DNA of 64,000 nt from an uncultured Paracoccus sp. (GCF_947487305.1 NZ_CANKWH010000004.1:62001-126000), one strand, 5' to 3'. Numbered from the stretch's first letter, positions 1-9,595 are shown. Notes: generated by a model not told the origin, from the letters alone. Made by a program: numbers and translations.

Positions 1-512
1 GCACGCAGATGATCGGGTTGCTGTTACCGTCGGATTTCATCGGCCGTCCGGGCCGCGAGGCCGCGCCCTATGACATCACCGCCATCACCGATGTGACACT
101 CTGTTGTTTTCACAAGCGTCCGTTCGAGCGTTTGCTGCTCGAGATGCCGCATGTCGGCGAACGGCTTCTGGAAATGTCGCTCGACGAGCTGGACGCGGCG
201 CGCGACTGGATGCTGCTTCTGGGCCGCAAGACCGCGCGCGAACGCATCGCCAGTCTGCTGGCGCTGATCCTGAAACGCGCCAACCTGCCGATGGATCTGC
301 AGGGTGAGGGCTGTCAGATCGACCTGCCGATCACCCGCGAGATGATGGCGAATTTCCTTGGGCTGACCATCGAGACGGTGAGCCGCCAGCTGACCGGGCT
401 GGCCAAGGACGGCATCATCGAGATCGAGGGCAAGCGCGGCATCCACGTCCCCGACCTCTCGGCGCTGCTGGCCGAGACCGGCGACGACACCGATGGCGGC
501 GTCGACTACTGA
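1..512 (+). CDS. fnrP: FNR/CRP-family regulator, FnrP-like (5' end outside window)
   Basis: Only the C-terminal part is present: the frame is already open at base 3 and runs to a stop at 510-512. The visible part holds the end of the cyclic-nucleotide-like sensor domain, including a Cys-Cys pair near the position of the central Fe-S cysteine of FNR, a dimerisation helix (LDAARDWMLLLGRKTARERI), and a C-terminal winged helix-turn-helix with the FNR-type recognition helix ETVSRQL. FNR proteins bind TTGAT-N4-ATCAA and use a 4Fe-4S cluster to sense oxygen. The N-terminal cysteine cluster that would prove oxygen sensing lies before the window. Position directly before ccoN, which carries a perfect FNR box, matches Paracoccus fnrP. 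The symbol rests on this synteny. Confidence 0.85.
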   Translation, partial: TQMIGLLLPSDFIGRPGREAAPYDITAITDVTLCCFHKRPFERLLLEMPHVGERLLEMSLDELDAARDWMLLLGRKTARERIASLLALILKRANLPMDLQGEGCQIDLPITREMMANFLGLTIETVSRQLTGLAKDGIIEIEGKRGIHVPDLSALLAETGDDTDGGVDY

Positions 513-703
513 GTCGCGAAACGCCGCCTCGAGCGGTCAAAATCACCCCTGAACAGCGTCGCAACCGCCCGATCCGCCCCCCGGCAGGCTGCGACAAATC
601 GGCACAGGCCGGGTGCCGTCGGCCCCGGTCCGTGCCGTCCCGTCAATACATGACCGGCCTCCCTCCCGTCCTTTTTTGCTATCGGTCCCGGCATCGCGAA
701 ACC

Positions 704-717
704 TTGATCTAGATCAA
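704..717 (+). promoter_or_regulatory. FNR box upstream of ccoN
   Basis: TTGATCTAGATCAA is a perfect TTGAT-N4-ATCAA palindrome. It lies 87 bases before the ccoN start, a position suited to activation of a low-oxygen promoter. The neighbouring fnrP-like gene is the obvious source of the binding protein. Confidence 0.9.
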
Positions 718-804
718 TGCGGCGTGATCGCCGCGGGACTAGCGAGACCCTGCGAACAGAAGCGCGCGTCATTTTCGCGCGCCGAGACTCACGAGGGATT
801 TCCG

Positions 805-2403
805 ATGACAGATGCCGCAAAACTGACCGGGCTCGGACTCGTCGCCCTGTTCATGGCCATTGCCGCGAACTGGGCGCATGATCTCGCCTATCAGGTCCAT
901 GCCCTGATCCTGATGGCCCTGTCGGCGGGGCTGGCCATCAATATCATGCGCAATGCCGACAAGCCGAAAAAGCCCGTCGATACCACGGGCTACATGGATG
1001 ACGTGGTGCGGGCAGGCGCCATTGCCACCGCCTTCTGGGGCATCGTCGGCTTCCTGGTCGGCGTGGTCATCGCCTTTCAGCTGGCCTTTCCGGCGCTGAA
1101 CATCGAATGGGCCCAGCCCTTCGCCAACTTCGGGCGGCTGCGCCCGCTTCATACCAGCGCGGTGATCTTTGCCTTTGGCGGCAACGCGCTGATCATGTCC
1201 TGCTTCTACATCGTCCAGCGCACCTCGGGCGCGCGGCTCTGGGGCGGCAATCTCGCCTGGTTCGTGTTCTGGGGCTACAACCTCTTCATCGTGCTGGCGG
1301 CGACGGGCTATGTGCTGGGCGCGACCCAGTCCAAGGAATATGCCGAGCCGGAATGGTATGTGGACTGGTGGCTGACCATCGTGTGGGTCTGCCTGCTTGC
1401 GGTCTATGTCGGCACACTGGCGCGGCGGCGCGAGAAACACATCTATGTCGCCAACTGGTTCCTGCTCGCGTTCATCATCACCGTGGCGATGCTGCACATC
1501 GTCAACAACATCTCGATCCCGGTCTCGATCTGGGGTTCGAAATCGGTGCAGATCTTCGCCGGCGTGCAGGATGCCATGACGCAATGGTGGTATGGCCACA
1601 ACGCGGTCGGCTTCTTCCTGACGGCGGGTTTCCTCGGGATGATGTATTACTTCGTGCCGAAACAGGCCGAGCGCCCGGTCTACAGCTACAAGCTGTCGAT
1701 CATCCACTTCTGGGGGCTGATCTTCCTCTATATCTGGGCCGGTCCGCACCACCTGCATTACACCGCCCTGCCGGACTGGGCGGCGACGCTTGGCATGGTC
1801 TTCTCGATCATCCTGTGGATGCCCAGCTGGGGCGGGATGATCAACGGGCTGATGACGCTGAACGGGGCCTGGGACAAGCTGAGGACCGACCCGATCATCC
1901 GCATGATGGTCATCAGCCTGGCCTTCTACGGCATGGCGACCTTCGAGGGGCCGATGATGTCGATCCGCTCGGTCAACTCGCTGTCGCATTACACCGACTG
2001 GACCATCGGGCACGTCCATTCCGGCGCGCTTGGCTGGAACGGCATGATCACCTTCGGGACGCTCTACTATCTGACCCCGCGGCTCTGGGGGCGCGAGCGG
2101 ATGTATTCGATGTCGGCGATCAACTGGCACTTCTGGCTCGCGACCATCGGCATCGTTCTCTACGCCAGCTCGATGTGGGTCACGGGCATCATGGAGGGCC
2201 TGATGTGGCGCGAGGTCGATGCCCAGGGCTTCCTGGTCAACAGCTTCGCCGACACGGTGGCCGCGAAATTCCCGATGTATGTCGTGCGCGCACTGGGCGG
2301 GACGCTGTTCCTCGCCGGAGGTGTGCTGATGGGCTGGAACATGTGGATGACCATTCGGGGGGGCGTCCGCGCCCCGGCCCCGGCGCAAGTCCCGGCAGAG
2401 TGA
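805..2403 (+). CDS. ccoN: cbb3-type cytochrome c oxidase subunit I
   Basis: Catalytic heme-copper subunit of the high-affinity cbb3 oxidase, reducing O2 to water in the inner membrane with proton pumping. The 532-residue protein has the polytopic subunit I fold and the expected ligands: low-spin heme b His116 and His405, CuB ligands His265, His315 and His316, heme b3 ligand His403, and Tyr309 at the place of the cross-linked tyrosine of cbb3 enzymes. The frame is open upstream to 613, but that stretch covers the FNR box and has no membrane character. The ATG at 805, preceded by ACGAGGGA, is the likely start. It is the first gene of ccoNOQP, 6 bases before ccoO. Confidence 0.97.
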   Translation: MTDAAKLTGLGLVALFMAIAANWAHDLAYQVHALILMALSAGLAINIMRNADKPKKPVDTTGYMDDVVRAGAIATAFWGIVGFLVGVVIAFQLAFPALNIEWAQPFANFGRLRPLHTSAVIFAFGGNALIMSCFYIVQRTSGARLWGGNLAWFVFWGYNLFIVLAATGYVLGATQSKEYAEPEWYVDWWLTIVWVCLLAVYVGTLARRREKHIYVANWFLLAFIITVAMLHIVNNISIPVSIWGSKSVQIFAGVQDAMTQWWYGHNAVGFFLTAGFLGMMYYFVPKQAERPVYSYKLSIIHFWGLIFLYIWAGPHHLHYTALPDWAATLGMVFSIILWMPSWGGMINGLMTLNGAWDKLRTDPIIRMMVISLAFYGMATFEGPMMSIRSVNSLSHYTDWTIGHVHSGALGWNGMITFGTLYYLTPRLWGRERMYSMSAINWHFWLATIGIVLYASSMWVTGIMEGLMWREVDAQGFLVNSFADTVAAKFPMYVVRALGGTLFLAGGVLMGWNMWMTIRGGVRAPAPAQVPAE

Positions 2404-2409
2404 GAGACG

Positions 2410-3219
2410 ATGATGGCAAACGACCCGAAAACCAGCCCGGCGCAAAGCGCCGAAGCCTCCGCCAGTGCCGGGACCACCGCGACCAGGCCGCGCCGGTCCA
2501 TCCTTGACCGGCACGCGCTGATCGAGCGCAGCGCCTCGCTTCTGTTCATCTTCTCGCTGGCCGTGGTGTCGATCGGCGGCATCGTCGAGATCGCGCCGCT
2601 GTTCTATCTCGAGAACACCATCGAGAAGGTCGAGGGCGTGCGGCCCTATACGCCGCTGGAACTGACCGGGCGCGACATCTATGTGCGCGAGGGCTGCTAT
2701 ACCTGCCACAGCCAGATGATCCGGCCGATGCGCGACGAGGTCGAGCGTTACGGCCATTACTCGCTGGCCGCCGAGTCGATGTATGACCACCCCCATCAAT
2801 GGGGATCGAAGCGGACCGGCCCGGACCTGGCGCGGGTGGGCGGGCGCTATTCCGACGCCTGGCATGTCGATCACCTGAAGGACCCGCAATCTGTGGTGCC
2901 CGAAAGCGTGATGCCGAAATATGCCTTCCTCGCCGAGACCAAGATCGAACCGGCTTTCACCGAGGCCCTGGTCAAGACCCATCGTCTCGTCGGCGTTCCC
3001 TATACCGACGAGATGGTCGCCTCGGTCAAGGCGGATTTCTGGGCGCAGGCCAATCCCGATGCCGATACCGACGGGCTTCTGGAACGCTATCCCGGCGCAG
3101 TGGTGTCGAACTTCGACGGCCAGCCGCAACTGACCGAGATGGATGCGCTGATCGCCTATATGCAGATGCTGGGCACGCTGGTCGATTTCTCGACCTTCAC
3201 CCCTGACGCGAGCCGGTAG
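2410..3219 (+). CDS. ccoO: cbb3-type cytochrome c oxidase subunit II (monoheme cytochrome c)
   Basis: Membrane-anchored monoheme cytochrome c that passes electrons to CcoN. The 269-residue protein has an N-terminal polar tail, one membrane anchor (about residues 40-60) and a single CxxCH heme site at Cys96-Cys99-His100 in the family motif [13 protein letters not shown] second ATG follows immediately (2413), so the start is uncertain by one codon. It lies between ccoN and ccoQ in the standard order and is surely cotranscribed. Confidence 0.97.
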   Translation: MMANDPKTSPAQSAEASASAGTTATRPRRSILDRHALIERSASLLFIFSLAVVSIGGIVEIAPLFYLENTIEKVEGVRPYTPLELTGRDIYVREGCYTCHSQMIRPMRDEVERYGHYSLAAESMYDHPHQWGSKRTGPDLARVGGRYSDAWHVDHLKDPQSVVPESVMPKYAFLAETKIEPAFTEALVKTHRLVGVPYTDEMVASVKADFWAQANPDADTDGLLERYPGAVVSNFDGQPQLTEMDALIAYMQMLGTLVDFSTFTPDASR

Positions 3220-3229
3220 GGAGGGCGCG

Positions 3230-3445
3230 ATGGATACCTATACCCTGCTGCGCCAGTTCGCCGACAGCTGGGCGCTGGCCGCGATGACCGCTTTCTACAT
3301 TGGCGCGATCCTCTGGGTCTTTCGCCCCGGTTCGCGCAAGGCCCATGACGAGGCGGCGAGCCTGCCCTTCCGATTTGACAGCGCGCCCGGCGTGACGCCG
3401 GACGCGACCAAGCCAGCCGACCAGACGACGAAGGGGAAAGCCTGA
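3230..3445 (+). CDS. ccoQ: cbb3-type oxidase small subunit CcoQ
   Basis: A 71-residue single-span protein: the hydrophobic helix is at about residues 15-32 and ends with the family's FRPGSRKAHDEAA-like tail. CcoQ/FixQ stabilises the cbb3 complex and CcoP association. It starts 10 bases after ccoO and its stop overlaps the ccoP start by one base (TGATG at 3443-3447), so the two are translationally coupled. Confidence 0.95.
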   Translation: MDTYTLLRQFADSWALAAMTAFYIGAILWVFRPGSRKAHDEAASLPFRFDSAPGVTPDATKPADQTTKGKA

Positions 3446-4311
3446 TGGACGACAAAGAAACGCGGGACCCCGTCACCGGCGTCGATACGACCGGCCATGA
3501 GTGGGACGGCATCAAGGAGTTGAACAACCCGATGCCGCGCTGGTGGCTGTGGACGCTCTACGGCACCATCGTCTGGGGCATCGGCTATGCGATTGCCTAC
3601 CCGGCCTGGCCGCTGGTCCAGGGCGCGACGTCCGGCCTTCTGGGCTATTCCACCCGCGGCGAGGTTGCGGCCGAGATCGCCGCCGTCGATGCCCGCAATG
3701 CCGAGGTCAGCGCCACGCTGGCCGCCGCCGATCTGGCCACGCTGCCGGTCGATGATCCGGCCTATCAGTTCGGCGTCTCGGGCGGGGCGGCGGTGTTCCG
3801 CGCCAATTGCTCGCAATGTCACGGGGCAGGGGCGGCGGGCGGGGTCGGCTATCCGAACCTGCTGGATGACAGCTGGCTCTGGGGCGGCACGCTGGATGAT
3901 ATCGAGTACACCGTGCGCCACGGCATCCGCAACGAGATCGACGCCGATGCCCGCTTCTCGCAGATGCCGGCCTTCGGCGAGATGCTGAGCAAGCCCGAGA
4001 TCGCCGAGATTGCCGAACATGTGCTGGCCCTTTCGGGACAGGAGCATGACGCAGCCAAGGCCGAGGCGGGAGCGACGCTCTTCGCCGACAACTGTGCCAG
4101 CTGCCACGGCGAGGCGGGCACCGGCGACCGCGAGCAGGGCGCGCCCGATCTGACCGATGCCATCTGGCTCTACAGTGGCACGCGCGAGGCGGTGACCGAA
4201 ACCATCACCAACGCCCGCTTCGGCGTCATGCCCGCCTGGGGGCCGCGCCTCTCGGATGCCGAGATCAAGGCGGTGACGCTGTATGTCCACCAGCTTGGGG
4301 GCGGTGAGTAA
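3445..4311 (+). CDS. ccoP: cbb3-type cytochrome c oxidase subunit III (diheme cytochrome c)
   Basis: Diheme membrane cytochrome c, the entry point for electrons from soluble cytochrome c. The 288-residue protein begins with the FixP N-terminal domain (DGIKELNNPMPRWW), has one membrane helix (about 35-55), then two cytochrome c domains with CxxCH sites at 122-126 and 217-221. It is the last gene of the structural operon; a strong hairpin-T-tract terminator follows at 4342-4398. Confidence 0.97.
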   Translation: MDDKETRDPVTGVDTTGHEWDGIKELNNPMPRWWLWTLYGTIVWGIGYAIAYPAWPLVQGATSGLLGYSTRGEVAAEIAAVDARNAEVSATLAAADLATLPVDDPAYQFGVSGGAAVFRANCSQCHGAGAAGGVGYPNLLDDSWLWGGTLDDIEYTVRHGIRNEIDADARFSQMPAFGEMLSKPEIAEIAEHVLALSGQEHDAAKAEAGATLFADNCASCHGEAGTGDREQGAPDLTDAIWLYSGTREAVTETITNARFGVMPAWGPRLSDAEIKAVTLYVHQLGGGE

Positions 4312-4341
4312 TCCCGCCTCCTTGGCCGGGCTGGTCCCGGC

Positions 4342-4398
4342 GGTGCCCCGGTCCGGTGATCTGTTCGCAACTTGTCCGGGACCGGGGCACCACTTTTT
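4342..4398 (+). terminator. Rho-independent terminator of ccoNOQP
   Basis: A 13-bp perfect stem (4342-4354 GGTGCCCCGGTCC pairs with 4379-4391) with a 24-base loop is followed by TTTTT at 4394-4398. It lies 31 bases after the ccoP stop and 8 bases before the FNR box of ccoG, so it separates two independently controlled units. Confidence 0.88.
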
Positions 4399-4405
4399 GC
4401 CCGAC

Positions 4406-4419
4406 TTGATCCAGATCAA
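4406..4419 (+). promoter_or_regulatory. FNR box upstream of ccoG
   Basis: TTGATCCAGATCAA is a second perfect FNR half-site pair (TTGAT-N4-ATCAA), 57 bases before the ccoG ATG at 4476. An ATG at 4419 overlaps the box, which argues against that upstream codon as the ccoG start. Confidence 0.9.
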
Positions 4420-4475
4420 TGCCGCCTCTGTCGCCAGATGACAAGCTGCGCGCGCGAACAGACAGGTCCGATTCC

Positions 4476-6005
4476 ATGAACGAGTCATCTTCCGGCAGCC
4501 TTTACGCGGCGCGTGAACCGATCTTTCCCAAGCGGGTCTCGGGGACGTTCCGCAGGCTGAAATGGTGGATCCTCGGCATCACGCTGGCGATCTATTACAT
4601 CACCCCCTGGATCCGTTGGGATCGCGGGCCAAGCCTGCCCGACCAGGCGGTGCTGGTCGATCTGGCGCATCGGCGCTTCTATTTCTTCTGGATCCAGATC
4701 TGGCCGCATGAATTCTATTTCGTTGCCGGCCTGCTGATCATGGCCGGGATCGGCCTCTTCATCTTCACCTCGGCGCTTGGCCGGGTCTGGTGTGGCTATG
4801 CCTGCCCGCAGACGGTCTGGACCGATCTCTTCATCCTCGTCGAGCGCTGGATCGAGGGCGATCGCAACGCCCGCGTCCGGTTGTGGAATGCGCCGTGGTC
4901 GGCAAGGAAGGCGCGGCTGAGGCTGACCAAGTGGCTCGTCTGGCTCATGATCGCGGTGGCGACCGGCGGGGCCTGGATCTTCTATTTCGCCGATGCGCCG
5001 ACGCTTCTGCGCGACTTCCTGACCTTTCAAGCGCCGGTTGTCGCCTATTCCACCGTTGCCGTTCTGACCGTCACCACCTTCATCTTCGGCGGCTTCATGC
5101 GCGAGCAGATCTGCATCTACATGTGCCCCTGGCCGCGCATCCAGGCGGCGATGATGGATCCCGACACGCTGACGGTCGCCTATCGCGACTGGCGCGGCGA
5201 GCCGCGCGGCAAGGGCATGCGCCGCCGTGCCGTTGCTGCCGAGACCTATGCCGGGGGTGAGACCGGTGGCCGCCGCTCTCCGGTGATCCCGGTTCCGGGT
5301 CTGGCGCAGGCCGCCGCCGCGCCGGTGCCGGCACGGGAAACGCCGGGCGACTGCATCGATTGCAATGCCTGCGTCAATGTCTGTCCGATGGGCATCGACA
5401 TCCGCGACGGCCAGCAGATGGCTTGCATCACCTGCGCGCTGTGCATCGATGCCTGCGACGAGGTGATGGTGAAGATTGGCAAGCCGCGCGGACTGATCGA
5501 CTACCTGGCGCTGTCGGACGAGCCGCGCGAACGCGCGGGCGAGCCGCCGCGCCCGATCCGCCAGCATGTCTTCCGCTTCCGCACCCTCCTCTACACCGCG
5601 ATCTGGGCGGTCTTCGGCCTTGGCCTTCTCTGGGCGCTGTTCGTCCGGCCCGAGATCGACGTGACCGTCTCGCCGATCCGCAACCCGCAATTCGTCACCC
5701 TGTCGGACGGCGCCGTCCGCAATGCCTATGACATCCGCCTGCGGAACAAGCATGGGGATGAACGCCCCTTCCGCATTGTGCTGCCGGAGGGCAGCGGGCT
5801 GGCCCTCACGCTCGAGGGGGCCAGCGGGAATGAGGTGATTGTGCCCGCCGACATGACCGCGCTGCACCGCGTCTATGTCACCGCGCCGGCCGGCTCTGCC
5901 CCGGCATCCGCCGATGCCTCGCCGGTCAGCTTCCGGATCACCGAGCCGGTTTCGGGCGAAAGCGTCGAGGTCGGCAGCGTCTTCAACGGAAAGGGTTCAG
6001 AATGA
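4476..6005 (+). CDS. ccoG: cbb3 oxidase maturation ferredoxin-like Cu reductase CcoG/FixG
   Basis: Membrane iron-sulfur protein needed for cbb3 assembly, proposed to reduce Cu(II) for the CcoA/CcoI copper route. The 509-residue protein has several membrane helices, CGYACPQ at 106-112, CIYMCPWPR at about 213-221, a two-cluster ferredoxin domain with cysteine sets at about 293-327, and a C-terminal Ig-like periplasmic domain. The region at about 250-290 is an Ala/Pro/Arg/Gly-rich stretch between the membrane part and the ferredoxin domain that looks longer than in usual FixG proteins. The start at 4476 is chosen over 4419 because of the FNR box. Its stop overlaps ccoH. Confidence 0.95.
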   Translation: MNESSSGSLYAAREPIFPKRVSGTFRRLKWWILGITLAIYYITPWIRWDRGPSLPDQAVLVDLAHRRFYFFWIQIWPHEFYFVAGLLIMAGIGLFIFTSALGRVWCGYACPQTVWTDLFILVERWIEGDRNARVRLWNAPWSARKARLRLTKWLVWLMIAVATGGAWIFYFADAPTLLRDFLTFQAPVVAYSTVAVLTVTTFIFGGFMREQICIYMCPWPRIQAAMMDPDTLTVAYRDWRGEPRGKGMRRRAVAAETYAGGETGGRRSPVIPVPGLAQAAAAPVPARETPGDCIDCNACVNVCPMGIDIRDGQQMACITCALCIDACDEVMVKIGKPRGLIDYLALSDEPRERAGEPPRPIRQHVFRFRTLLYTAIWAVFGLGLLWALFVRPEIDVTVSPIRNPQFVTLSDGAVRNAYDIRLRNKHGDERPFRIVLPEGSGLALTLEGASGNEVIVPADMTALHRVYVTAPAGSAPASADASPVSFRITEPVSGESVEVGSVFNGKGSE

Positions 6006-6457
6006 GCCGAGAACTCAAGGGCTATCATGTGGCGCTGATCTTCGGGTCGTGTTTCGCCATCATCATAACCGTCAACCTGGTGCTGGCCACCCAGGCCATC
6101 CGCACCTTTCCGGGGCTCGAGGTCAAGAACTCCTATGTCGCCAGCCAGAGCTTCGACCATGACCGGGCGGCGCAGGATGCGCTTGGCTGGCAGGTGAGCG
6201 TCACGGTGAAGGACGGGGTGCTGCGGCTTGGCATCGGCGATCGATCCGGGCCGGTGAAGGCGCGGATCATCGAGGCGAAACTGGGCCGCTCGACCTTTGC
6301 GGGTGACGACCGGATGCTGGAGATGCAGCAGGGCAACGGCGTTTACGTCGCCGAGGTGCCGGGGCTCGCGCCCGGTGCCTGGCGCTTCTGGCTGACCGCC
6401 GAGGCGGGGGATGGGACGCTGTTCAAGCAGAGCCATGATCTATGGGTGCCGAAATGA
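6002..6457 (+). CDS. ccoH: cbb3 oxidase assembly protein CcoH/FixH
   Basis: A 151-residue assembly factor: one N-terminal membrane helix (about residues 9-30, ending VLATQAIRTFPGLEVKNSYVAS) and a periplasmic domain, the usual FixH architecture. The family signature of helix followed by F-P-G-L-E-V-x-N-S-Y is clear. It overlaps ccoG by 4 bases at the start and ccoI by 4 bases at the end (ATGA at 6454-6457), so ccoGHI are translationally coupled. Confidence 0.95.
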   Translation: MSRELKGYHVALIFGSCFAIIITVNLVLATQAIRTFPGLEVKNSYVASQSFDHDRAAQDALGWQVSVTVKDGVLRLGIGDRSGPVKARIIEAKLGRSTFAGDDRMLEMQQGNGVYVAEVPGLAPGAWRFWLTAEAGDGTLFKQSHDLWVPK

Positions 6458-8565
6458 GCGTCGCCGCCTGCCCGGGCTGCACCCTTGGTGAAGCCGCACC
6501 CGATCCCTCGACGAAACCGCAGGATGCCGGTTACGAACTGGTTCTGCCGCGCATCCATTGCGCCGCCTGCATCTCGGGGATCGAGACGGTGCTGAACGCA
6601 GCGCCCGGCGTGCAGTCCGCCCGGGTAAACCTGACCCGCAAGCGCGCCTGGGTCACTGCCGCACCCGATGCCGACCCCAGCCGCTGGGTCGAGGCGCTGG
6701 CCGAAGCCGGATACGAGGCACACGAGGTCGCGGCCGGCCAGATCCCGGTCGAGAAGGGGCCTGACATCGCCCTGCACCTGGGCATCTCGGGCTTTGCGAT
6801 GATGAACGTGATGCTTCTGTCGGTCGCGGTCTGGTCCGGGGCGGCGGATGTGACGCGGAATTTCATGTACTGGGTCAGCGCGCTGATCGCGCTGCCCGCC
6901 ACCGCCTATGCCGCGCAGCCGTTTTTCCGCAATGCCTGGAACGCGCTCAGGGCCGGGCGGCTGGACATGGACCTGCCGATCTCGCTGGCCATCATCGGGG
7001 CCAGCGGCATGTCCTTGTGGGAAACCATCTATGGCGGACGCCATGCCTGGTTCGAGGCGGCGCTGTCGCTGACCTTCTTCCTGCTGGCCGGGCGCTATCT
7101 CGACCAGACCATGCGGCAGGCGGTTCGGTCCGCCGCGGCCGATCTGGCGGCGCTGGAGCCGCGCCGGGTCCACCGGATCGAGGAGGGCCAGCGTGTCTCG
7201 CGCCCGATCGAGGAGATACGGGTGGGCGACCAGCTGTGGCTGGCCGCCGGCGCGCGGGTGCCGGTCGATGCGCTGCTGGTCGATGCCAGCGTGCAACTGG
7301 ACCGCAGCGCCATGACCGGCGAATCCGATCCGGTCGAGCGGCGGGCGGGGCAGGACCTGGTGGCGGGTGACGTCGTCCTGACCGGGCCGGTGGTGATCCG
7401 CGCCACCGCCGTCGGCGAAAGCACCACGCTGCGCCGCATGGCGCGCCTGATCGCCACCGCCGAGACCGCGCGCGGCCGCTTTGCCAGCCTCGCCGAGCGC
7501 GCCGCCACGATCTATACCCCGGTAATCCACGTGGTCGCGCTGATCACCTTCATCGGCTGGCTGGTGCTGACCGGCGATGTGCGGCAATCGCTGAACGTCG
7601 CCATCGCCACGCTGATCATCACCTGCCCCTGCGGCCTCGGCCTCGCCATCCCGGCGGTTTCGGCGGCGGCGACCGGGCGGCTCTATCGCCACGGCTGCCT
7701 CGTGCGCAACGATACCGCGCTGGAGCGGCTGGCGCAGATCGACATGGTGGTGTTCGACAAGACCGGCACCCTGACCCGGCAGGAGCTGATGCTGCCCGAG
7801 GGTCTCAGCGATACCGTCCGCCAGGTGCTGCGCGGCCTTGCCAATGTCTCGGATCATCCCCTGTCGCGCGGGCTGCGCGCCAGCCTGCGCACTGTCACGC
7901 CGGCCCCGCTGGAACACATGCGCGAGTTGCCGGGCAAGGGCGTCACTGCGATCTGGGACGGCACCCCGGTCTCGCTGATGGCGGCCGAGGATGGCTGTGC
8001 CTCGATCCTGTCGATCGGCCGGAAGAAGATCAAGCTGGAGCGGATCGAGCGGATCGTGCCGGGCGGCGCCGAACTGGTCGCGGGCCTGCAGCAGCACGGG
8101 CTGGCGATCGGCCTGCTCAGCGGCGATAGCGACTGCCGGGCGCGGCAGATCGGGGCCGAGCTGGGTATTGCGCGGATCTGGGCCGAGATGACTGCCAGCC
8201 AAAAGATCGAGGTGATCAAGGGGCTGCGGGCAGGGGGCTGCCGGGTGCTGATGGTCGGCGACGGGCTGAACGATGCCGCCGCGCTGACCGCCGCCAATGC
8301 CTCGATCGCGCCGGGCCATGCGCTGGATGTCAGCCGAAGCGCCGCCGACGTGGTCATCACCGGCGAGATCGGGCTGATCTCCGAGGTGCTCTGCACCGCC
8401 CACAAGGCCCGCCGGCGGATGCTGGAAAACCTGTGGATGTCGGGGATCTACAACGTCGTGGCGATTCCGGTCGCGGTGCTGGGCCTTGCCTCGCCCCTGC
8501 TGGCCGCTGTGGTCATGTCGATCAGCTCGCTGACGGTCACGCTGAATGCGCTACGTGTGAGATAG
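6454..8565 (+). CDS. ccoI: Cu+-exporting P1B-type ATPase CcoI/FixI
   Basis: P-type ATPase that moves Cu+ across the membrane for loading the CuB site of CcoN. The 703-residue protein has an N-terminal heavy-metal domain with CAAC (Cys36, Cys39) and an extra upstream CPGC (Cys6, Cys9), the membrane CPC motif near residue 390, the phosphorylation motif DKTGTLT near 435 and the hinge GDGLNDAAAL near 602. A frame extension to 6442 exists, but the ATGA overlap with the ccoH stop makes 6454 the better start. Family length is about 700-750. Confidence 0.96.
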   Translation: MSVAACPGCTLGEAAPDPSTKPQDAGYELVLPRIHCAACISGIETVLNAAPGVQSARVNLTRKRAWVTAAPDADPSRWVEALAEAGYEAHEVAAGQIPVEKGPDIALHLGISGFAMMNVMLLSVAVWSGAADVTRNFMYWVSALIALPATAYAAQPFFRNAWNALRAGRLDMDLPISLAIIGASGMSLWETIYGGRHAWFEAALSLTFFLLAGRYLDQTMRQAVRSAAADLAALEPRRVHRIEEGQRVSRPIEEIRVGDQLWLAAGARVPVDALLVDASVQLDRSAMTGESDPVERRAGQDLVAGDVVLTGPVVIRATAVGESTTLRRMARLIATAETARGRFASLAERAATIYTPVIHVVALITFIGWLVLTGDVRQSLNVAIATLIITCPCGLGLAIPAVSAAATGRLYRHGCLVRNDTALERLAQIDMVVFDKTGTLTRQELMLPEGLSDTVRQVLRGLANVSDHPLSRGLRASLRTVTPAPLEHMRELPGKGVTAIWDGTPVSLMAAEDGCASILSIGRKKIKLERIERIVPGGAELVAGLQQHGLAIGLLSGDSDCRARQIGAELGIARIWAEMTASQKIEVIKGLRAGGCRVLMVGDGLNDAAALTAANASIAPGHALDVSRSAADVVITGEIGLISEVLCTAHKARRRMLENLWMSGIYNVVAIPVAVLGLASPLLAAVVMSISSLTVTLNALRVR

Positions 8566-8568
8566 GCC

Positions 8569-8760
8569 ATGAACATCCTTCTGATCCTGATCCCGGTCTC
8601 GCTGTTTCTCGGCGGGCTGGCGCTGGTCCTGTTCATCTGGACGCTGCGTGCCGATCAATATGACGATCCCGACGGCGCGGCCAACCGGGTGCTCTTGGAC
8701 GACGACCAGCGCCCCGCCGAGCCGCGCCAGGGAATCACCCGGACGACAGCAAAGCGCTGA
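8569..8760 (+). CDS. ccoS: cbb3-type oxidase assembly protein CcoS
   Basis: A 63-residue single-span protein with the family pattern: one helix (about residues 3-30), then WTLRADQYDDPDGAANRVLLDDD. CcoS is required for cofactor insertion (heme b and CuB) into CcoN. It lies 3 bases after ccoI and closes the ccoGHIS unit. No clear terminator follows before the atp promoter region. Confidence 0.95.
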   Translation: MNILLILIPVSLFLGGLALVLFIWTLRADQYDDPDGAANRVLLDDDQRPAEPRQGITRTTAKR

Positions 8761-8885
8761 ATCCCCTGCAACTGCGACAGGCTGACGCAGGGCAGGGAAC
8801 GCACGGCCCCACGACCTTGGTCGCGCCTGACCCGGTCGCAATGCCGCAGGGCGGCGCAAGCCTCTCAATTCCGTGTCCTTCACAG

Positions 8886-8914
8886 TTGCAGGTCGCCAAA
8901 TCACCTGCTAGAGA
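8886..8914 (+). promoter_or_regulatory. Candidate sigma-70 promoter for the atp operon
   Basis: TTGCAG at 8886-8891 and TAGAGA at 8909-8914 are separated by 17 bases. This is the best -35/-10 pair in the 268-base gap between ccoS and atpH, giving a leader of about 110 bases. The rest of the gap is G+C-rich with no open frame of note. Confidence 0.5.
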
Positions 8915-9028
8915 CGCCCCAGATTTTCAGGGCAGGCAGTCCCGACGCCGCCGGCCCCCCGACCCGCAAGCCCCGCGACAGACCGGCATACGCCGGCCCG
9001 CCAGTGGGGTATGCGCAAACCGTGAAGG

Positions 9029-9594
9029 ATGACCGTGGCCAACACTGCTTCCATGTCCCAAAGCATCGCCGGGCGCTACGCACAGGCTGTGTTTGACCTC
9101 GCCCGTGACGAAGGCGGTATCGACCGCATCGCCACGGAACTGGATCAATTGCAGGGCGCGCTGGATGACAGCGCCGAACTGCGCGACGTGATCGGATCGC
9201 CGCTGTATTCGCGCGACGACCAGAAAAAGGCCATCGGCGCGCTGGCGCAGAAGATGGGCCTTGGCGCGACGCTGGCCAATACGCTGCAGCTGATGGCCTC
9301 GAACCGCCGGCTGTTCGTGCTGCCGGCGCTGATCGCCCAGCTGCGCGGCCTGATCGCCGATGCGCGCGGCGAGATCACCGCCGATGTCACCAGCGCCGTG
9401 GCGCTGAGCGACGAGCAGAAAAACAAGCTGACCGAAACGCTCGCCAAGAAATCGGGCAAGACGGTCAAGCTGAATACCCGCGTCGATGAGGGTCTCATCG
9501 GCGGGATGATTGTCAAGCTGGGTTCGCAGATGATCGACTCTTCGGTCCGCTCGAAGCTCGCTTCCCTGCAGAACGCTATGAAAGAGGTTGGATA

Positions 9595-9595
<1 letters not shown>
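9029..9595 (+). CDS. atpH: ATP synthase F1 delta subunit
   Basis: Peripheral stalk subunit joining F1 to the b subunits. The 188-residue protein matches the OSCP/delta family: [14 protein letters not shown] near the N-terminus and the conserved C-terminal [30 protein letters not shown]. It heads atpHAGDC; the Fo genes are not in the operon, as is usual in Alphaproteobacteria. A nearby internal ATG (9053) could also serve as start. Its stop overlaps the atpA start by one base. Confidence 0.95.

Noticed and set aside
613-804. Upstream in-frame extension of ccoN
   Set aside because: It would cover the FNR box and the promoter, and lacks a membrane or homologous segment; the ATG at 805 has a good ribosome binding site.
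769-3129. Long antisense open frame across ccoN-ccoO (786 codons)
   Set aside because: It lies opposite two unmistakable oxidase genes, and its His/Arg/Gly-rich product has no domain pattern; such frames are usual opposite G+C-rich genes.
8092-8520. Possible frame disruption in ccoI
   Set aside because: The reading frame is intact through the hinge motif and the last two membrane helices to the stop at 8565.
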